From NCBI GenBank assembly GCA_027459665.1, contig DAIDHN010000009.1, forward strand, positions 1 to 64,000: a stretch of DNA of 64,000 nucleotides, in the 5' to 3' direction. Positions 16,629 to 25,640 of this stretch are shown here, piece by piece. The notes beneath the pieces were generated by a model. It saw only the letters and a list, made by a program, of their open reading frames with translations, ran no database searches and was not told the origin of the DNA. Within the stretch, counting starts at the first letter, position 1, and each line of letters opens with the position of its first letter. The position numbers and the translations under genes are program-made. The DNA is from Chthonomonadaceae bacterium (lineage in GTDB: Bacteria > Armatimonadota > Chthonomonadetes > Chthonomonadales > Chthonomonadaceae).

Positions 16629-17606
16629 TTACGCCAGTGTTCTTTTTACCGCGGCTGCTACATCGATGTCTGTTGGGATGGCAGCTCGTTCCAGGTTTTT
16701 GGCATAGGGCATGGGCACATCCGCGCCTGCCACTCGTTCTACGGGCGCATCGAGTTCATCAAAGGCGTTTTCATAGATACGGGCCGCGATTTCGGAACCC
16801 ATGGAAACGTTTTTCCACTCTTCCTGCACAACTACGGCATGATGTGTTCTGCTCACCGAGGCGGCCACTGTGTCTATATCCAGCGGTACCAGAGTGCGCA
16901 GGTCTATCACCTCGCATTCCACCCCTTCTTCTGCCAGCCTGTCTGCGGCTCGCATGCAAAGCTGCACTCCTCTGGAATAGGAAACCAGCGTGCAGTGTTT
17001 GCCTGCTCTGCGAATGGCAGCCTGCCCAAATGGAATAGTGAAGTTTGGGTCATCCTCTACCTCGCCAGATGTTCCGTAGAGGCCGGCATGTTCCATAAAG
17101 ATGACCGGACTGTCGTCCCTGATAGCGCTTTTCAGCAGTCCGCGTGCATCTGATGGCGTATAGGGGAGAACCACCTTGAAGCCAGGAGTGTGTGCGTACC
17201 ACGATTCAAGGCTTTGCGAGTGCTGTGCAGAGAGCTGGGTTCCCACTCCTGCCGGGCCTCGAAACACTACTGGGCAGTGAATGCGCCCTCCCGACATATA
17301 GGTGATTTTTGCAGCATGGTTTACCAGCTGATCCATGGCTTCCAGTGCAAACGACCAGGTCATGAATTCTGCAACCGGTCTTAGCCCTGCCATTGCAGCG
17401 CCGGTGGCCAGCCCTGCAATGCCTATTTCGCTGATGGGGGTATCTACCACTCTTTGAGCGCCAAATTTCTGCAGCAGGCCCTCTGTAACGCGGTAGGTGC
17501 CCTGGTACTGTCCTACTTCTTCTCCGCAGAGAAACACGTTTGGATCGCGTTCCATTTCTTCTGTCATCGCGAGCCGAACGGCCTGCAGATATCTCATCGT
17601 TGCCAT
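16629..17606 (-). CDS. pdhB: Pyruvate dehydrogenase E1 component, beta subunit
   Basis: A 325-residue transketolase-like protein: MATMRYLQAVRLAMTEEMER at the N-terminus, then VFLCGEEVGQYQGTYRVTEG, TPISEIGIAGLATGAAMAG and RPVAEFMTWSFALEAMDQ, followed by the C-terminal transketolase domain (DLRTLVPLDIDTVAASV). Together with E1alpha it decarboxylates the ketoacid on thiamine diphosphate. The ATG at 17606 has AGGAGA upstream. A longer frame extends 25 residues further but overlaps E1alpha and looks unconserved. The gap to E1alpha is 16 bases. Confidence 0.94.
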   Translation of the reverse strand: MATMRYLQAVRLAMTEEMERDPNVFLCGEEVGQYQGTYRVTEGLLQKFGAQRVVDTPISEIGIAGLATGAAMAGLRPVAEFMTWSFALEAMDQLVNHAAKITYMSGGRIHCPVVFRGPAGVGTQLSAQHSQSLESWYAHTPGFKVVLPYTPSDARGLLKSAIRDDSPVIFMEHAGLYGTSGEVEDDPNFTIPFGQAAIRRAGKHCTLVSYSRGVQLCMRAADRLAEEGVECEVIDLRTLVPLDIDTVAASVSRTHHAVVVQEEWKNVSMGSEIAARIYENAFDELDAPVERVAGADVPMPYAKNLERAAIPTDIDVAAAVKRTLA

Positions 17607-17622
17607 AAAAACAGGGGTCTCC

Positions 17623-18642
17623 TTACGAATACAGGTGATCGTACAGGGAATCGAGGGGAGGTTCCGGGCTGGATTCCGCAAAGCTGATAGAGTCTTTCAC
17701 TTCTTCCTGCACTTCCTGATCGATTTCCTCAAATTTTTGTGCAGAAAGCAGGTTTCTCTCGATAAGATAATCTTTCAGGCTGTGAATAGGGTCGCGTTTG
17801 CGCCACTGCTCTATGTCTTCTTCCGATCGGTAGGTTGTCCAGCCTTTGGTATTGTCGTCTCCAATGCCGTGGCCTACAAACCGATAACAGTCCATTTCAA
17901 GAAAATAGGCTTCGCCGGTAGTGCGAATGTGATGAAGTGCGCGTTCGGCGGCATCATGAACTGAAAAGAGCGACATGCCGTCTGCCTTTTCGCCCTGTAT
18001 GCCGTGCGCATTGGCCTTGAGTACAAAATCAGGCTGGCCTGTAGAGCGCTGTACCGATGTGCCCATGGCGAACTGGTTGTTTTCCAGAATAAACAGCACA
18101 GGGAGTTTGTAGAGACCGACCATGTTCATGGCCTCATGCACGCCGCCCTGGTTCATGGCCCCATCACCAAAGTAGCATACGCATACGTTGCTGGTGTTGC
18201 GGTATTTGAGCGCAAAACCTACTCCCAGCGCAACCGGAACGGGGCCGCCTACAATTCCGTCTCCACCCATAAAGCCCCGTTCGGGGTCTATCAGGTGCAT
18301 AGAGCCACCCTTGCCGCCTGCGCAGCCGGTGGCTCTGCCCATCAGTTCGGCCATAACAGCCCGGGCAGGTGTGCCGCAGGCAAGAGCGTGTGCGTGGTCG
18401 CGATAGGTGCAGAGGATCATATCTCCTGGCAGATGCAGCTGGGAGATGATGCCGGCTGCCAGCGCTTCCTGACCATCGTAGCGATGAAGGTAGCCGCCTA
18501 TCTTGTTTTCATGAAATTTCTGGTACACCGATTCTTCAAAACGTCGTATCAGCAGCATAAGCCGGTAAGACTTGATTAGATCGGCGGGGGCAATACTGCC
18601 CACCTCATTGTTTTCGGGTTGCTTGGCTGCGGTTCGGGCCAT
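17623..18642 (-). CDS. pdhA: Pyruvate dehydrogenase E1 component, alpha subunit
   Basis: A 339-residue E1alpha. The thiamine diphosphate motif is intact (YFGDGAMNQGGVHEAMNM, later ENNQFAMG), as are YRDHAHALACG and GKGGSMHL near the active site and the phosphorylation-loop-like YRFVGHGIGD. It decarboxylates pyruvate or a related ketoacid and loads the lipoyl arm of E2. It is the first gene of the operon. A TATAAT -10 lies 130 bases upstream. Acetoin dehydrogenase AcoA has the same layout, so the exact substrate is not certain. Confidence 0.92.
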   Translation of the reverse strand: MARTAAKQPENNEVGSIAPADLIKSYRLMLLIRRFEESVYQKFHENKIGGYLHRYDGQEALAAGIISQLHLPGDMILCTYRDHAHALACGTPARAVMAELMGRATGCAGGKGGSMHLIDPERGFMGGDGIVGGPVPVALGVGFALKYRNTSNVCVCYFGDGAMNQGGVHEAMNMVGLYKLPVLFILENNQFAMGTSVQRSTGQPDFVLKANAHGIQGEKADGMSLFSVHDAAERALHHIRTTGEAYFLEMDCYRFVGHGIGDDNTKGWTTYRSEEDIEQWRKRDPIHSLKDYLIERNLLSAQKFEEIDQEVQEEVKDSISFAESSPEPPLDSLYDHLYS

Positions 18643-18773
18643 GAGCGGTATCCTCTCGGAGATAACTTTACTGGCGCGGCGCAGATTCCGCGCGCTGAGT
18701 GCTGTTGGTAACAGCCGGGATCGTCTGATGAAACAGAAAAGCCGCTTTAGCGTCTCTCTGTGCGCCCAATAGT

Positions 18774-18779
18774 ATTATA
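18774..18779 (-). promoter_or_regulatory. -10 box of the E1-E2 operon
   Basis: TATAAT on the minus strand (forward ATTATA), about 130 bases before E1alpha. Upstream sequence gives only a poor -35 (TACATT, 16-base spacer), so an activator may be involved. Confidence 0.4.
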
Positions 18780-18781
18780 CC

Positions 18782-18852
18782 GTAGAACAGAATGAAATGT
18801 ACTTCATCATTTTTGTTTGCCATACATGAATTATCAGTATAGTCTGTTCTAC
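18782..18852. promoter_or_regulatory. Inverted repeat in a divergent promoter region
   Basis: GTAGAACAGA (18782-18791) and its exact complement TCTGTTCTAC (18843-18852) face each other across 51 bases. On each strand the arm sits directly beside a possible -10 (TATAAT on minus, TACAAT on plus). It could be a paired binding site for one regulator. Confidence 0.4.
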
Positions 18853-19037
18853 AATGGGAGCAGCATGCTGTTCCAGCTTTTATACGAGATTGCTTCTGCT
18901 GAGAATTAAAGCAAAAAAATGCATTTCAGACATGCATGGTTATTATTCCACAATGCAAGGCAATATTACCGACTGCCTACTTCTGGTATTCTATACAGGT
19001 TGCCTATCAATCACATTTTTTATGAAAGGGACGTGGT

Positions 19038-19676
19038 ATGCGTTTTCCCATTCTTGCAAGCATGTGTCTGCTTGGGGTACTGGCTGCCCAATCACTCTGT
19101 TTTGCAACTACCAAGGGTCTTAACCAGATTGTTACACCAGATATACAACCGGTTGGACAACTCAGCCTCAGCCTGCAGCTGCAGGATGCACGCATTGGCA
19201 ACAGTATTGAACTGCAGGGAGAACTGGGGATTACAAAGCGGCTGGAGGCTGCGGTGTTTGAAGGTTTTCAGCCGGGTGATACCCTGCTGAACGTTGAGTA
19301 CAGCCTGGCAGACAGGCATCCATGGCTGCTTTCAACCGGCTTCATCAACTGGTCGCCTATACATGGCGGCATTCAGCCGTTTTTGGAGGGTGGGTACTAC
19401 AAGGGGAAAAATGAGGCAATGGCCGGGGTAATTGATGTTGCCAATCAGATTTTTCCGCTCTTGGGGTTTGCCCACCAGCAAACCAGCAAACTTCTGCTGC
19501 AGGCTGATTTTGAAGGCGGCCCGGCAAACTTTACCACGCTTGGGTTTACATACAGCGCAACCCCTTCATTCAACATCAATCCAGCGCTTTACTTCAATAA
19601 TTCCCGCCCGGGGCGTGTTTCTGCGTACATTGTGTTTACCTATACCTTCACGGCATTTACGCCTCATTCTCACTAA
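19038..19676 (+). CDS. Small secreted beta-rich (outer-membrane-like) protein
   Basis: A 212-residue protein with a signal peptide (MRFPILASMCLLGVLAAQSLC, cleavage near residue 23). The mature part alternates hydrophobic and polar residues (LSLSLQLQDARIG, SIELQGELGITKRLEAAVFEG, WLLSTGFINWSPI, FNINPALYFNN, VSAYIVFTYTFT), typical of a small transmembrane beta-barrel. No specific family is recognised. It likely sits in the outer membrane. AAAGGGACGTGGT upstream supports the ATG. A hairpin terminator follows. Confidence 0.65.
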   Translation: MRFPILASMCLLGVLAAQSLCFATTKGLNQIVTPDIQPVGQLSLSLQLQDARIGNSIELQGELGITKRLEAAVFEGFQPGDTLLNVEYSLADRHPWLLSTGFINWSPIHGGIQPFLEGGYYKGKNEAMAGVIDVANQIFPLLGFAHQQTSKLLLQADFEGGPANFTTLGFTYSATPSFNINPALYFNNSRPGRVSAYIVFTYTFTAFTPHSH

Positions 19677-19688
19677 ATGCAAAAGCTG

Positions 19689-19713
19689 CTCCCTGCACGC
19701 CAGGTGCAGGGAG
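19689..19713 (+). terminator. Hairpin terminator between convergent genes
   Basis: CTCCCTGCAC and GTGCAGGGAG form a ten-pair stem with loop GCCAG, between the outer-membrane-like gene and the PLP enzyme gene. There is no clear T-run on either side. Confidence 0.65.
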
Positions 19714-19726
19714 TATGAAGACCGGT

Positions 19727-20944
19727 TTACCCCGCGAGTGCTGCCTTCTCCAGGGCCTGCTGCAGGTCTGAAATCAGGTCATCGGGGTGTTCCAGGCCGA
19801 TGTGCAGCCGAACCAGCCACCTTTCCCCTTCGCCATCGGTAAAAGCTTCTGCAGGATGATGCGATGCAAGGGCAAGGCTTTCAAACCCGCCCCAGCTGCA
19901 GCCAATTCCAAAGTAGCGCAGAGCATTTGCCAGGGCAAATGAGGGCGCACGGCCCTGTTTCTTAAGCTCCACAGAAAGCAGCCCGCTTACCCCTCGCAGC
20001 TGCCTGGCGGTAAGCTCTTTCTGCGGGTCAGAATTGCTGCCCGGAAAGTAGATGCGCCTGACTTGCGAATGCCCTTCGAGCATGGCGGCCACCTTTTTGG
20101 CGTTCTGGCAGTGGTGCTGCATACGAATGGGCAGCGTGCGCAGCCCGCGTATAAGCAGCCAGGAAGAAAACGGATCGAGGATGGCGCCGAGTGTAAGCCC
20201 CTCATTTACAATGAGCGGGTGCATTAACTCACGGCTGCCGCATACCACTCCGGCTACGATATCGCTGTGCCCGCCCAGGTACTTGGTGGCAGAATGCACT
20301 ACCAGGTCTACCCCCATTGCCAGCGGGTTCTGATAAATTGGAGTAGCCCAGGAATTATCGCAAATGGTGCGCGCGCCATGTTTTCGGGCAATGTGAGCCA
20401 CTGCTTCCAGGTCCTGCTGGCGCATGAGAATGCTGGATGGGGATTCCAGGTAGAGCAGAGTGGTTTCTGGGCGGATGGCCTCAGCGTATTCCTGCGGCGA
20501 TGAGCCGTCTATAAAAGTGGTTTGCACGCCAAACCGGGGAAGATAGTTTGCCAGCAGCTGGCGCGTGGGGCCGTAGGTGGTATGCGGAGCGATTACATGG
20601 CTGCCTGCCTTGATGCACGAGAGAACGGCGGCAGAAATTGCACCCATGCCGCTTCCAAAGCATCTGGCCTGTTCTGCACCTTCCAGTGCGGCTATTTTTG
20701 CTTCTGCTGCGTCGGTGGTAGGGTTTCCTACGCGGGTGTAGTCATAATGACGGCTCATGCCAGAGGCAACAGCCTCTTCGTTCGGCTGCAGGGCATAGTT
20801 TGCAAACCGCTCTTCCATGGTGTTGAGTACGAACAGCGAGTTTTGGTAAATGGGCGGAATCACTGCTCCATTGTGCTGAGAGGGGTCTTCGCCCAGATGC
20901 GCGCAGATGGTTTCTGCATGGCGTGAAGGAAATGGGGTTTCCAT
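19727..20944 (-). CDS. Cys/Met metabolism PLP-dependent enzyme (cystathionine gamma-synthase / gamma-lyase type)
   Basis: A 405-residue fold type I PLP enzyme of the Cys/Met family. The cofactor lysine is K221 in VVHSATKYLGGHSD; the tyrosine/arginine pair (YDYTRVGNPTT) and GSGMGAISAAVLSC phosphate-binding region are present. Members make or break cystathionine or release thiol from methionine or O-acylhomoserine. Sequence alone does not separate synthase from lyase. The ATG at 20944 follows AGGAGA; an upstream extension of 24 residues is unlikely. No SAM riboswitch is seen before it. Confidence 0.88.
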   Translation of the reverse strand: METPFPSRHAETICAHLGEDPSQHNGAVIPPIYQNSLFVLNTMEERFANYALQPNEEAVASGMSRHYDYTRVGNPTTDAAEAKIAALEGAEQARCFGSGMGAISAAVLSCIKAGSHVIAPHTTYGPTRQLLANYLPRFGVQTTFIDGSSPQEYAEAIRPETTLLYLESPSSILMRQQDLEAVAHIARKHGARTICDNSWATPIYQNPLAMGVDLVVHSATKYLGGHSDIVAGVVCGSRELMHPLIVNEGLTLGAILDPFSSWLLIRGLRTLPIRMQHHCQNAKKVAAMLEGHSQVRRIYFPGSNSDPQKELTARQLRGVSGLLSVELKKQGRAPSFALANALRYFGIGCSWGGFESLALASHHPAEAFTDGEGERWLVRLHIGLEHPDDLISDLQQALEKAALAG

Positions 20945-21120
20945 AGCTTCTCCTGAAAAAGTATGCATACAGAATACCCGCTGCCCTCCTTCTCTCATTG
21001 CAGTCTGCTCTCTCATTTACAAGCGATGTCGTACAGCCTGAGCCATGTATGAAAAGTGAGGCCGCATATGCAGGTATTATGCTTTGCATCTGCATGCTGC
21101 ATACCAGGGAGTTCAAGAGG

Positions 21121-24045
21121 GTGAACTTTTACATCAAACTGCTTTTTTGTCTTCTGCTTGCAACCGCTTCGGCCAGGCTGTCTGCCGCGGTGCCGATTTC
21201 GCCAGCTGCCTCCCTGCAGATTGGGCGTTATACAGTGCGCTATCAGAATGGATTCTCGCTTCGCTGGGATGATGTGCGACTGGCAGAAGGCGGTCTGCTA
21301 CAGCTGTTTGCACCGCAATATGCAGAAGGATATTACAGCTCTGCCGATTCGCCTGCTGCTGCGGCAGAGCGGCTGCCAGACGGAGGGGTGAGGTATACAG
21401 CCCTTTTTAGCTATCAGAGCGGGGCGCAAAAATTTACCGCCCGTCAGCAAATATCGGTACACCCTGGCAATATGGTGCATTTTTCAATCACCATGCTCTG
21501 GCAGGGGCCGCATGCCGCGCTGGTGGAATGGAACCCGATGCTGCTAACCATTGCCCCGTTTTTGGGGGCGCAGTACACTGCAGTTTCTGAGCAGGGCATA
21601 GGCACAACGGGGGTGCTGCCCTGGCAGCCGCCGACGGATGCGAAAGGCATGCGCGATATTTGCGCATCTTTTCATACTGTGGTCTTCAGGCACACTGCCA
21701 TAGGAACGGTAATTCTGCAAAGCAAAGATTCTGGCCCTGTGCTGGGTGATGGCCGCAAAGACCCTTATCTGCAAGACCCCAATACCCTCTGGCCAGGTTT
21801 GCTGGGCAAAACGCTGCTGCCGGGTAAGCCGCTGCAATGTTCTTTCACCCTCAGAGTGCAGCCGGATTCTCCTGTTCCTTCACAGCTCCCTTCGCTCAGT
21901 GCCCCTGCCGCCGTGATGCCCGCAGCACTGATGAATACCGCTCATGCGCAGACAGGCCTGCCTCCTTTGCTTGATGCATCTGGCAGCCCTGTTCTGGTTC
22001 CGCAGCCCAAGCAGACAGTGTGGCAGAGCGGAAGGTTTGCGGTGCAGAAGGGACTTGCAGCAGACCTGCACATTGCCGGAAGCGCCTCTTTAGAGGATGG
22101 GGTATACACAGCGCTTCATGCCTTGCAGAAAGAGATAAGGCAGCGTGCAGGCACATTGCCAGAAGTACCGCAGGGCAGGCGGCATACGGTATGGATTGGA
22201 CTTGCAGGTGCGCAAGGCATGCCAGCAGGCGCACCAGAGGCACCTGAACATGAGGAAGGCTATGCAATTGCGATTTCGCCGCAGCGGCTGATTCTTGTGG
22301 GCAGGGATGCAGAGGGGGTGCAATGGGGAATTGAAACTCTCAGGCAGCTTTTGCAGAGCAACAGCCGCGGGGCATGGTTTCGGGCGGTGCATATTGATGA
22401 CTGGCCATCACTGCGGTTTCGAGGAGCGCATCTGTTTGTGGGCAGAAATGCGCTGCCCTTTCATGAAAAACTGGCTGCCCGCATATTTGCCCCGCTCAAA
22501 CTGAACCGGGTAGTGCTTGAATGCGAGTACACTGCATGGAAATCGCACCCGGAACTGCATGTGCCGTTCGATATGTCGAGGGAAGATTTGCGAGCAGATG
22601 CGCTGTTTTTTCGTTTGTGCGGTCTGCAGCCAATCCCATTGATTGCTACGCTGGGGCACTGCGGCTGGATGTTTGTGAACGGTCAGAACCGAAACATGGC
22701 AGAAGACCCGCACAAGCCTTTTGACTATGATGTGAGCAACCCGGCAGTGTACAAGCTGGTGTTTTCTATTTTTCGTGAGGCACTGCAGCTTTTTCCGCAT
22801 GCAAAATGGTTTCACATTGGGCACGATGAGGTGGCCATACCGCACTTTAGCGGGTTCGGCGAGTACCCATACAGAAAACAGAACAGAAACAAGGGGCTGG
22901 TGTGCCTTTTTGATACTGATACCATGCGTTTGCACAACTGGCTGGCTCGGCACGGGGTGAAGACCATGTTGTGGGGAGACATGCTGCTTAACAGCAAGGA
23001 GGGCATACCCAATGCCCGCAACCCGGAAATGAGCGCTGCCAATGCCCCATCTGCGGCTGCAGCAAAATCCATGCGCGCTGGCCTGCCGCATGGCATGACC
23101 CTCTGTGACTGGCGGTACTCACCGGGCAGTGAACAGCGGAACGGGCTGGCGATATTTGAGAAGTGCGGGCAGAATGCCATTGGCTGCAGCTGGTTTCAGC
23201 CTGAAAACATTCGCGGCTGGGTACAGCAGATAATTGCCCATCATGCCAAAGGGCTTCTGCAAACAACCTGGGCGGGATACAACAGCCGGGCTTACAAACT
23301 GGAGACAGATTACCGGCAGTTCACAGCCTTTTTATACGCGGCAGAGTATGCCTGGAGCGGAAGCGATGCTGCCCCGGATGCGCTGCCCTGGCGGGCACCG
23401 GCTTTGTTTTATCGGCTGTACGGGCATTCGCTGCCCCCAGGGACGCACCGATCGGGCTGGCAGCTGAACCTAGACGCTGCGGCAAACTGTGCATTTGCAG
23501 GGGGAGATGGACTGCCCTGGAGAATCACTGCTCCTGGAGGAACAGAGGCAGGCGTGCAGAGGCTGCTCGACAGCGTAACTGGCATTGCAGTGCAGTGCGG
23601 TGCGGGCATTGCACTGGCAGGCGCACTGCAGGCGAATGGACCCGCGGGGCCGCTGCCTGCTGCAGTTTCGCTTGCAGTGGGGCGCAAGGCGGAAGAGCTT
23701 GGGGTGCTGCAGGCACTGCTCTATTCCATTTCAGACGGCAAAGCTGCCGCATCTGTTACGGTGGTATACGCAGATGGGGTTCGACTGACAGTACCGCTTT
23801 ATGCCGGCAGAGAGACTGCCGCCCTCAACGATTTTCGGCCTTCACAGGCATACTCTACCAGTAAAGTGACCCTGCAGGCAGGCAGCACGCCTGTGAGCCT
23901 CTGTCTGTTCCGCTGGAAAAACCCTCGACCGGCTGTGCCCATTGAGCGTATTGAATGGAGGACTTTGAGCAGCCAGGCATCCCCGGTGCTGCTGGGTGTA
24001 ACCGGGGTATCTGAGGCTGAGCCGAAGCTGGGCGGGCAGCGCTGA
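21121..24045 (+). CDS. Secreted GH20-like beta-N-acetylhexosaminidase with extra N-terminal domain
   Basis: A 974-residue secreted protein. A signal peptide (KLLFCLLLATASARLSA) precedes an unassigned beta-rich domain of about 290 residues. A GH20b-like alpha/beta domain follows (VPQPKQTVWQSGRFAV, ISPQRLILVGRDAEGVQWGI). The catalytic barrel includes HIGHDEV at residues 565-571, with the Asp-Glu pair of GH20. The C-terminal 200 residues look like a beta-sandwich. It should release terminal GlcNAc/GalNAc from glycans. The start is uncertain: GTG at 21121 gives a normal signal peptide, while an ATG at 20998 adds 41 unlikely residues. Confidence 0.8.
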   Translation: MNFYIKLLFCLLLATASARLSAAVPISPAASLQIGRYTVRYQNGFSLRWDDVRLAEGGLLQLFAPQYAEGYYSSADSPAAAAERLPDGGVRYTALFSYQSGAQKFTARQQISVHPGNMVHFSITMLWQGPHAALVEWNPMLLTIAPFLGAQYTAVSEQGIGTTGVLPWQPPTDAKGMRDICASFHTVVFRHTAIGTVILQSKDSGPVLGDGRKDPYLQDPNTLWPGLLGKTLLPGKPLQCSFTLRVQPDSPVPSQLPSLSAPAAVMPAALMNTAHAQTGLPPLLDASGSPVLVPQPKQTVWQSGRFAVQKGLAADLHIAGSASLEDGVYTALHALQKEIRQRAGTLPEVPQGRRHTVWIGLAGAQGMPAGAPEAPEHEEGYAIAISPQRLILVGRDAEGVQWGIETLRQLLQSNSRGAWFRAVHIDDWPSLRFRGAHLFVGRNALPFHEKLAARIFAPLKLNRVVLECEYTAWKSHPELHVPFDMSREDLRADALFFRLCGLQPIPLIATLGHCGWMFVNGQNRNMAEDPHKPFDYDVSNPAVYKLVFSIFREALQLFPHAKWFHIGHDEVAIPHFSGFGEYPYRKQNRNKGLVCLFDTDTMRLHNWLARHGVKTMLWGDMLLNSKEGIPNARNPEMSAANAPSAAAAKSMRAGLPHGMTLCDWRYSPGSEQRNGLAIFEKCGQNAIGCSWFQPENIRGWVQQIIAHHAKGLLQTTWAGYNSRAYKLETDYRQFTAFLYAAEYAWSGSDAAPDALPWRAPALFYRLYGHSLPPGTHRSGWQLNLDAAANCAFAGGDGLPWRITAPGGTEAGVQRLLDSVTGIAVQCGAGIALAGALQANGPAGPLPAAVSLAVGRKAEELGVLQALLYSISDGKAAASVTVVYADGVRLTVPLYAGRETAALNDFRPSQAYSTSKVTLQAGSTPVSLCLFRWKNPRPAVPIERIEWRTLSSQASPVLLGVTGVSEAEPKLGGQR

Positions 24046-24119
24046 GGCGATCACTTACTTTTTCTTCTGGCCCATCAGTTATGAAACAGAACCATGCGTT
24101 TGTTGCGTAAGGTTTGAAT

Positions 24120-25640
24120 ATGCGTACCTCTACCGTTTTGCTGCTGCTGAGCTGCCCTGTGTTTTTTGCTGCCTGTGCAGGTGCAGCAAAACTGCCTGTG
24201 CCCCCTTCTGTACCCCGTGAGTTTCGCGCTGTGTGGGTTGCTACAGTTGCCAACAGCGACTGGCCGTCACGGCCTGGCCTGCCAAGCGCTGAACAGAAGG
24301 CTGAATTTCTGCATATTCTGAACACAGCACAGCGGCTGCACCTCAATTGTGTGGTATTACAGGTGCGCCCTGCCGCAGATGCCTTCTATGATTCTGCTTT
24401 GGAACCCTGGTCTTATTTTCTGACCGGAAAAGACGGCCGGGCGCCTGTGCCAGCCTACGATCCGCTTGCCTGGGCTGTGCATGAGGCCCATTTGCGCGGG
24501 ATGCAGCTGGAGGCATGGTTCAATCCGTTTCGGGCCTGGTTTCCAACTGAAAAATCGCCGCCTGCCGCCTGCCAGGTATGCAGGGCGCACCCAAACTGGA
24601 TAGTGCATTATGGCAGCCAGACCTGGCTAGATCCGGGCAGGCTGGCGGTTCAGCGCTATGTGCTGAAGGTAATTGCCGATGTTGTTCGGCGCTACCACAT
24701 AGACGGGGTTCAGATAGATGACTATTTTTATCCGTACCCGGTGCGTGTGCACGGCAGCTACCTGCCATTCAACGATCAGGCTTCTTACCGCAGTTACCTG
24801 CATGCGGGCGGCAAACTGGGGCTGCATAATTGGCGCAGGCAAAACATCAATCGTTTTGTGGCGGCGCTGTACAGCACCGTGAAAGCCATTCAGCCCGAAG
24901 TTCTGGTAGGCATCAGCCCGTTTGGAATATGGAGACCTGGGCAGCCGGCGGGCATACAGGGATACGATGCCTATGCACGCATTTACTGCGACTCGCGCAA
25001 GTGGCTGCAGCGGGGGGATATGGATTATCTTGCCCCGCAGCTTTACTGGCCCATAGAGCACCCTGCGCAGAGCTTTACCGCTTTGCTAAACTGGTGGGTG
25101 CAGCAGGATGCGCACGCACGCCATATCTGGCCAGGTCTCTATATTGGCAGGGTAGGGGCAGAAGGCGGGGCGCATCCCTGGCCAGCCAGTGAGATTGTGC
25201 GCCAGATAGAGTACGCGCGCACTCTGCCGCTGAGCCGGGGAAGCATATTTTTTAGTGCATCTACCCTGCTGCAAAATGCCGGAGGGCTTGACGATCAGCT
25301 CAAGAAAATTTTTCTTACGCCGGCTCTTCCTCCTGCATCACCCTGGCTTGAGAAGAAAGCGCCGAAAATGCCTGTGCTGGTTGATATGAAAGCTGAGGCC
25401 GGCAGTGTGTTGCTGAATTGGAAGGCGGGGGCAGGCAGTGTTCCGCTGCGCTTTTGGGTGCTGCAGACACTGCAGAACGGCAGCTGGCAGCTGAGCATTC
25501 TGCCGCTGAACCAGACCAGTGCGGTATTGCCTGCAGCAGTAGAGGAGGCAGCGGTTTCTGCAGTGACTACTGCCTCTGTTTGTTCCAAGCCGCTTTGCGT
25601 GCAGTGTGTGCCGCTTTCCTCAGCGGGCAAGCAGAGGTGA
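24120..25640 (+). CDS. GHL10 family glycosidase-like protein (DUF187, YngK-like)
   Basis: A 506-residue secreted protein. After a signal peptide ending in a lipobox-like FFAACAG it carries the GHL10 barrel: VPREFRAVWVATVANSDWPS, HLNCVVLQVRPAADAFYDS, LRGMQLEAWFNPFRAW, YHIDGVQIDDYFYPYP and DYLAPQLYWPIEHP. This family (YngK, PF02638) is linked to cell-wall or glycan hydrolysis; its substrates are mostly unproven. A fibronectin-III-like C-terminal segment follows. It starts 74 bases after the GH20-like gene and may act with it. Its last 21 bases overlap mqnC tail to tail. Confidence 0.85.
   Translation: MRTSTVLLLLSCPVFFAACAGAAKLPVPPSVPREFRAVWVATVANSDWPSRPGLPSAEQKAEFLHILNTAQRLHLNCVVLQVRPAADAFYDSALEPWSYFLTGKDGRAPVPAYDPLAWAVHEAHLRGMQLEAWFNPFRAWFPTEKSPPAACQVCRAHPNWIVHYGSQTWLDPGRLAVQRYVLKVIADVVRRYHIDGVQIDDYFYPYPVRVHGSYLPFNDQASYRSYLHAGGKLGLHNWRRQNINRFVAALYSTVKAIQPEVLVGISPFGIWRPGQPAGIQGYDAYARIYCDSRKWLQRGDMDYLAPQLYWPIEHPAQSFTALLNWWVQQDAHARHIWPGLYIGRVGAEGGAHPWPASEIVRQIEYARTLPLSRGSIFFSASTLLQNAGGLDDQLKKIFLTPALPPASPWLEKKAPKMPVLVDMKAEAGSVLLNWKAGAGSVPLRFWVLQTLQNGSWQLSILPLNQTSAVLPAAVEEAAVSAVTTASVCSKPLCVQCVPLSSAGKQR

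Larger units (their letters stand above)
18643..19037. other. Divergent intergenic region with inverted repeat
   Basis: The 395 bases between E1alpha (minus) and an outer-membrane protein gene (plus) hold no gene. They contain a minus-strand -10 and a 10-bp inverted repeat, described separately. Confidence 0.6.

Noticed and set aside
16292-17038. 248-codon plus-strand frame opposite the E2 and E1beta genes
   Set aside because: Crosses two conserved genes and their gap in antisense; no ribosome site.
20945-21120. SAM riboswitch before the Cys/Met PLP enzyme
   Set aside because: No SAM-I/II/IV-like core or terminator stem is visible in the leader.
22408-23091. 227-codon minus-strand frame in the GH20-like gene
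   Set aside because: Antisense to the catalytic domain; no start context or motif.
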